Positions 58,533-64,000 of a DNA stretch of 64,000 bases are shown here, in pieces. The position numbers and the translations under genes are program-made. The notes beneath the pieces were generated by a model. It was not told the origin of the DNA. It was given only the letters and a program-made list of their open reading frames with translations, and did not search any database. Origin of the DNA: Panicum virgatum (lineage: Eukaryota; Streptophyta; Magnoliopsida; Poales; Poaceae); contig NC_053138.1 in the NCBI RefSeq assembly GCF_016808335.1, forward strand, positions 11,649,900 to 11,713,899, given 5' to 3'. Position 1 is the stretch's first letter. Every line of letters begins with the position of its first letter.

Positions 58533-58699
58533 TAGGGGTGGCGTGTCAATGGGTGAACTTTAGCAGCACCTCCAACTCTCTTTAATTCAAAATTTTGTAC
58601 TATTTTTTTAAAATGAGACTCTATTTTGAAAAACTAGTACAATATTTTGAACTAAAAAGAGTTAAAGGTGCATCTAAAGGTTATCCATTTGCACCCATA
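58533..58699. mobile_element. hAT-like MITE (167 bp)
   Basis: The ends TAGGGGTGGCG and, read inward, TATGGGTGCAA begin long inverted arms (...TTCAAAATTTTGTACT). The flanking 8-mers TTCGTGAC and TCCGCGAC match at 6 of 8 positions. Confidence 0.75.
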
Positions 58700-59077
58700 T
58701 CCGCGACTGCCAGTTCCACTGCCTTTACCACAAACTCACAAAGATAAGATTCTTATACCTGTGTTGGCGATGGAGCCAGCACTTGAGCATCTTTGCACCT
58801 AGCTGAGTGCTCTCGGACGCGACTCTTGCCTAACCAACCAACAAGTCCAGCCGTGTCGGCCTTCAGCTGCTTCAGTTTTCTCCAACCGGGTGCTTTGTTT
58901 TCATACGGTCGCCCAACTGATCAGTGATCAGCACCGATTGCGCATTGATTCGCGCTGCTATCTGGATAACTACACGCATGTTTATTTTCTGATCAGACGC
59001 TTGCGAATCGGCTGCGAAGACACGTTTGAAACGGAGGTCAGGGTGTCACATGACATCATCACAAAGATCGAGAGTAA

Positions 59078-59309
59078 GGTGTGTTTAGTTGGTGAAAAAG
59101 TTTAGATTTTGGTACTGTAGCATATTTTATTGTTACTTGACAAATAATATCCAATTATAAATTAATTAGACTTAAAAGATTTATCTCGTGATAATCAGTT
59201 AGACAGTGTAATTGATTATTTTTTCAACTACATTTAATGCTTCATGCATGTGTCCGAACATTCGATGTGACATGTATTGTATGAAATTTTTTGAGAACTA
59301 AACAAGGCC
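59078..59309. mobile_element. Tourist-like MITE (232 bp)
   Basis: TAA duplications are at 59075-59077 and 59310-59312. The ends GGTGTGTTTAGTTGG and AACTAAACAAGGCC are inverted. Confidence 0.87.
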
Positions 59310-59312
59310 TAA

Positions 59313-60819
59313 GTAAAATCATCTCAGTGCTTGCCCACTCGGGATCCCACATGACTCTACGGGAAATATACTTTATCAGTACCAAGCTCGTAAGAATATA
59401 CAACACACCCTATTCTGCTAGTAGTCTAAAAATAAAAAGAATAATACGCTATATTCATAATATTCAAAGTAAAAAAGAATGCTACACTATATAATATTGA
59501 AAACAAAATATTTTAAAATTAAATATATTTTGATAACTAGAAAAATCCCATGAACTCTCGTAGTCCGATGAAGTTCAAGTGATCTTTTTTTATTTGTTTG
59601 TTTTGATTTGAGACAGTGAGAAAGTGAGACAGAGAGTTGCAGAGTAGTAACTAATGGGCCAACATATCTATCAGTATTCAGTACGCAGGCCTTATGCATC
59701 AGCTAAAATGGGCCTGTAAAGCCCAATTACATTTACGGGCCTGGCATGGGCCGTCGGCAAGGCAAAAAATAGACTCCAACTGGGTCCCGTGTCTCGAGAT
59801 GGGAACGGCCGGGTGGATCCATCAAGTAGTTGACCCGACCCATAAAAGCAAAGTTGATGGGCTACATAGGCCGACCTCAAATCTGATAAGAATCCATAGA
59901 AATTGGAATCTATCGACCCAATGGGCCGGATGGGTCGACCCAAAATAACTCTATCATCCCACTTAATCTCTAGTTCTATTCTACCATCCCACTTGATCTC
60001 TAGTTCTATCTGACCCATGGGAGAGAGACAAACATGGAGGCGAGCAAGCTAGCTGCAGTGGCAGCATCTCGGCGCGTCTCATTGTCATCCGGCGGCCAAG
60101 AATCTTCATACCGTGCTCCATCTCTGTTATTCTCCCGTGGGTATCCTGTATGGTGATTGAACCAGAACCAGATCTTTATATGTCTTACCTAGCTAACCCC
60201 AAGTGCAAAGGAGCAGCTGGCCACCAGACAACTGCGGAGAACGATTCTTCTTCTTCCTCGTGGATACACAGCTTGCCTGGCCATAGTAGGTATCAAGTTA
60301 GTTGGTATACTGATAAGTCTGCATCAGATCTAACATTATGATGATCTAATTCCACTTCACCTTTGTTCGATTCTAGCTAGCTTGCTAGTGGCACTAGTTC
60401 CAAAGAATTCACCTACTGGTTTTGTGCAGCTATTACTCAGCATCGCATGATTCGATTCATGACATTATCGCGGCTTTGGAAATATTATTGTTTGTAGAGT
60501 TTTCAGCTAGCACTAGATGATACTATATTAGTTTTCATAATTTTGCACTCTACCTTACTCTTATTTACACTGATTGATTTGTTGTATCCAGATATAACTC
60601 TATCTATACTATATGTTATGTCTGAATGAGTCGACCCATTATACCTATTGAGTCAACAAGACCATATATAGATGATAGATTGGGTCGTCACGTGACCTTA
60701 TAAATTGGCCATGAGACCATAGGGATTTGGTCCAAGGCCAGGTCCGGACCGGCCCATTCCCATCTTGACCCGTGTCCGAGTCCTCCTCGAATTCAAGGAA
60801 ACGCCGCCTCTTCTTCCAC
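59313..60819. other. intergenic with a 36-bp tandem repeat
   Basis: CCCACTTAATCTCTAGTTCT and a near copy repeat in tandem at about 59951-60010. A 40-codon frame at 60034-60156 and a neighbouring frame at 60150-60341 have no recognised relatives. No gene is called. Confidence 0.45.
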
Positions 60820-61170
60820 GAAACCGGTGGGAACCGGTCCGGCCCGGTTACGGTTGGGGCCGGTATCAAACCGGCCCCAATTCAAATTTTAATTCAAAAA
60901 AATAAAAATTCCCAAACTGGTCATACCGGCCGGTAAACCGGTCAAACCGGTTAACCGACCCCAATTCAAAATTCAAATTTAAATTTAAAAAAATAAAAAA
61001 TTTCCAAACCGGTCATACCGGCCGGTATACCGGTCGGAACCGGTTGCACATGCGATTTTGAATTTAGATTTGAATTCAACCGGTTTCTACCAGTTTTCGA
61101 TCAAACCGGTCCAGTAAACCGCTACCGGAAGACAGCGGTTTGACCGGACTGGTCGGATTTGTAAACCCTG
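60820..61170 (-). mobile_element. hAT-like element end with CCGGT repeats
   Basis: The right end, read on the minus strand, starts CAGGGTTTACAAATCC, a typical plant hAT terminus, at 61170. Inward lie many AACCGGT and ATACCGGCCGGTA motifs and two long degenerate units (start CCCCAATTC at 60875 and 60959). The left end was not found, so it may be truncated. Confidence 0.55.
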
Positions 61171-62227
61171 GCGCCAACTCCAACTCCAATCTTGATCTCA
61201 ATCTCATCCGCAGCCGCACCCTGCCTCTCGACGCCCGCGGCTCGCTCGATCCCCGGCGATGCTGCGCCCGCGTCACCAGCCGTCGTCTTGCCGCGACCGC
61301 ACGCGCGAGTTCCGCGACGCGTGCGGCGGCGGCGGTCTCGGCCCCGCGCCGTTAGTGTCGGAGTTCAGGAGGCGAGCCGCCGGCGTCGGGCACGGCATCA
61401 GCGAGGCCTCGAGGAAGATCTCTCACCTCGCGCAGCGTACGTAGTGCCCCTCCTCTCGACGACGGCCCCCCTCTCCCGATCCCCTCTTGCTTGCATTGAG
61501 CCCTCTTCCGCGTTGTTGTTGGTATCTGATCACCTCATCACCACAGTGGAACTACTGAGATCTAGATACGGGCAGTAGAAGCGTGATGTAAGCAGGCAGT
61601 ATGCATGATTTCGCTGTAGATTCCAACGGTGTCCCCGTTTGGATAAATTCTGATGCAAATGATCGATTGTACGCTCCACTAAAACTTATTTCTAGTCGAT
61701 GCACCTAGATAGTTAGGAGATAGTGCTCACATGATGAACTCTGCACTGAATTCCATGACACAATTTAGTTAGCGCTTACTTGAAGAACTTGCTGCGAATC
61801 TTCACATCGGTGAAAGCAGCATGCAGTTCTGATCATCTGCTCATAACCGAGAAAGACTAGTACAAGAAATTTATATGGTTTATGCGAGAAATCTTCTACA
61901 TGAGTTCCTGCTCTAGAGGTCTAAGCCATGCATATACAAAGCAAAGCGGTATCTTTACTTGCTTTGCATCTTATCTAAATAAACATGCTAATATTTCTGC
62001 ATGATTTTTTAATGTTGTGGTGTGAGCTAAATGGTATACTATAAAGTTATGATTGTAGCATTTTAGATGTGCAAAAGGTCATTTTGAGTCCTTGCAGTTG
62101 TTCTTTTCATTATTTTTGGATACCCTGATTGATGGTCCAGTGTCTGTTTTTTCAGTGGCAAAGAGCACATCTGCTTTGATGACCCTACTGCGGGTATACA
62201 AAATCTGGCTGCTGCAGTCAACAAGGA

Positions 62228-62506
62228 TGTGACACCCGGCTCAGGGCTTAATAGGATTAATAGGATACTCATACCAACAAGTTGCAACTTCTTCTCCGGA
62301 AGCCGGTCTCCAAAGAACTCCAAGGTTAAGCATGTTTGGCCCGGAGCAATTTGGGGATGGGTGACCGACCGGGAAGTGATTCCCGGGTGCGCACGAGTGA
62401 GGACAAAGTGTGCAGAAAAGACATGTGTTAGTCTGTGAGGGCAGTCTGTGTCCTAGAGAGCTGCCAGATGTAAGCGGGCCCGGCCTCGGGGAGGCGGGAC
62501 GTTACA
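62228..62506 (+). mobile_element. Cassandra-type solo LTR (279 bp) carrying a 5S rRNA-like segment
   Basis: The segment starts TGTGACACCCGG and ends CGGGACGTTACA, and is flanked by perfect AAGGA duplications (62223-62227, 62507-62511). Cassandra is a TRIM retrotransposon known for LTRs of about 240-350 bp that contain 5S rRNA-derived sequence with its RNA polymerase III promoter. Only one LTR is present. It is in the same orientation as the host gene. Confidence 0.92.
62263..62385 (+). other. 5S rRNA-derived domain within the Cassandra LTR
   Basis: It begins GGATACTCATACCAAC, like the 5S rRNA 5' end (GGATGCGATCATACCAGC). It has an A-box-like AAGGTTAAGCATG at 62322-62334 and an exact C box GGATGGGTGACC at 62355-62366, followed by GGGAAGT. 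The middle has diverged from 5S rRNA, so a functional ribosomal RNA is not expected, although pol III initiation is possible. Confidence 0.85.
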
Positions 62507-64000
62507 AAGGACATCACTGCCTTGAAGGCTGCTGTTTCAGACCTTCAGCTTCTCTCCAATTCACAAAACGAGGGTGTGAACATTTCACAAGATGCAGCGA
62601 ATCATTCAACGGCGATAGTGGACATCCTGAAAGAAGCCCTAATGAACACCACAAAGGAATTCAACGAAGTCTTGACCACAAGGACAAAGGTCAGATTTAT
62701 GTCAAGTATTGCTTATTTCAGTCCATAATTCCAGTCATTTATGCAGTTGAGACATAGTCGCATATATACCATAATTTGCAGAGCTTGAGGGTCCATCAAG
62801 ACAGAAGAAATATTTTCTCTTTGTCAGCTTCAGGGGATGGATCAAATCCTTCCGTCAACCAGGATCAACCATCTGAGTCCACACCTTGTGCACCATGGGC
62901 TGTTAACTCTGCTTCTAACTCTTTGTTTCATAGGTACATGCTGTTACGAACCATCATAGTTTGTAATGGTGTAACAGTCCTTTTTTTCTTTTTTGAAGTA
63001 CTTCGCATTCAGTCCCAATTACACACCCGGGGTTACATGATGACTTCAATTCTGTTGATTTGTTGGCCAGGCAGAGAAATAGAGGTGATATATCTTGTTC
63101 ATCTGGGAAGCAGCAGCAGTTAGCAGTCCAGCAGGACAGTTACATACAGAGCAGAGCAGAGGCTATTCAAAACTTGGAATCAACCACCAACGAGCTGACC
63201 CAAATTTTCAGACAACTAGCAACTATGGTTTCTCAGCAAGGAGAGGTAGCAGTCAGGTTATACCTCAGCAACATTCTTTTGTCTTAATCCTTTTATCCTG
63301 CTGTCCATAAGAAACATATGTTAGTATTGGAAACCCATTCAATAATAAGGTACTTTCATTGCTTGAAGTGGAAATCGTCTGAGATCCATGCATGATAATA
63401 GATTGTTCACATAAGCTTTTAAGTTGCAAGTGATTTTCTATCCCACTAATACTCTGATTGAACTTAAAATGTTTGCCTATCTTTTCATTGCGTGTTAGTT
63501 GGTATATTCTTGTTTTTATTGCCATCATCATTAAACATGTAGTATATTCCTTTCTTTGATGAACTGTTGTGGTCGGTTTCGGTCCCTGCTTGTAATAACA
63601 AGACAGAGCTCCTTCACCCCATTTTAGAAGAAAAGGAGAATTCATGTAGTTCAAACCCAGATGCCATCTCAAATACATTGTAGAGCTCTGACACAATTTC
63701 AAAACAAAAAAACCATAAGAGTTGCATTAATTTTATTTATTTTTCTTTTGTTAGAGAATGATAAATTCTCTTGCTCTCCATGACAGGATCCATGAGAACA
63801 TGGATGACACTCTGGTTAATGTAGAGGGTGCCCAAGAGCAACTCCTCAAGCATCTCAACAATATATCATCTAACAGGTGGCTGATGAGCAAGATCTTCAT
63901 TGTGCTCATTATTTTCCTCTTGATATTTGTACTCTTCATCACGTGATACCTGTGCAAATCCCGATACATCGCACAGCTGATGAAGTGCATATTTTATTAT

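Larger units (their letters stand above)
61259..63946 (+). pseudogene. SYP31: SYP31/32-type syntaxin (Qa-SNARE, Sed5 family), disrupted
   Basis: The intact family protein is a tail-anchored Qa-SNARE driving ER-Golgi and intra-Golgi fusion. Exons: 61259-61436, 62156-62689, 62782-62933, 63071-63256, 63787-63946. The N-terminus has a DRTREF peptide, the Sed5-type Sly1-binding motif. Then come Habc-like sequence (FDDPTAGIQNLAAAV), a TRTK-type linker and a Qa SNARE motif with the layer-zero Gln in TMVSQQGEVAVR. After NISSNRWLM comes a C-terminal membrane anchor of about 20 hydrophobic residues. Two lesions: a solo LTR in exon 2 (62228-62506) bringing a stop at 62436-62438, and an apparent single-base loss in the T-run at 62175-62177. 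Without the insert the coding length is about 308 codons, a little short of the roughly 336 residues I recall for Arabidopsis SYP31. A donor four bases downstream (61441) would avoid the frameshift but lose a conserved block. The symbol is by similarity; SYP32 is equally possible. Confidence 0.87.

Noticed and set aside
60034..60341. possible small gene (40-codon frame MEASKLAAVAASRR..., then a second frame)
   Set aside because: A GTATCCTG donor-like site sits between the frames and the start context is fair, but no family is recognised and no downstream exon was found.
62263..62385. genuine 5S rRNA gene
   Set aside because: The C box is exact but the middle diverges, and it lies wholly inside an LTR with a 5-bp target duplication, so it is Cassandra-derived.
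50328..62511. shared AAGGA target duplication of the solo LTR and the Cassandra LTR
   Set aside because: A five-base match between independent insertions is likely chance; the flanks beyond it do not match.

Overview
The window is nuclear DNA from a flowering plant, almost certainly a grass. The signs are split genes with GT-AG introns, GC-rich first exons, dense Tourist, Stowaway and hAT MITEs, nested LTR retrotransposons with TG...CA ends and 5-bp target duplications, and a Cassandra-type solo LTR. A panicoid grass is plausible, but this is inference.

Layout. 1-3895: 3' part of a Ty1/copia element with intact pol and 3' LTR. 4457-4643: hAT-like MITE. 4927-6186: long-arm foldback transposon with a 10-bp target duplication, sitting in the apparent promoter of the next gene. 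8001-19588 (+): complete 28-coding-exon SMC3 (cohesin ATPase, predicted 1204 aa), including two U12-type introns (one AT-AC) and two GC-AG introns, with a foldback element, an (AT)31 tract and a Stowaway MITE in its introns. 20412-26671: transposon debris and intergenic DNA. 27021-28430 (-): two-exon BAHD acyltransferase. 29559-32435: six small insertions, including a LINE tail with a 17-bp target duplication.

34217-52591 is a decayed copia element on the minus strand. It has its own 3' LTR, lacks part of RT/RNase H, and was split twice by later insertions: a young 11.1-kb non-autonomous element with 3986-bp LTRs (38635-49782, target duplication GCCAT) and a solo LTR (50333-51810, target duplication AAGGA). 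A broken LTR fragment (52592-52862) ends the block. 52863-61170 is intergenic DNA with more MITEs and a hAT-like end.

61259-63946 (+): a SYP31/32-type Qa-SNARE (Sed5 family) gene. Its second exon holds a 5S-rRNA-bearing Cassandra-type solo LTR (62228-62506, target duplication AAGGA), and it probably also carries a one-base frameshift, so this copy looks disrupted.

The host genes are unrelated: sister-chromatid cohesion, acyl-CoA-dependent acyl transfer, and ER-Golgi fusion. The strongest observations are the set of non-canonical introns in SMC3, the foldback element that splits the SMC3 promoter motifs, the Cassandra insertion in a SNARE exon, and the nested retrotransposon stack. No wholly new system is demonstrated. 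Exon boundaries were placed by eye from splice signals and remembered family conservation.
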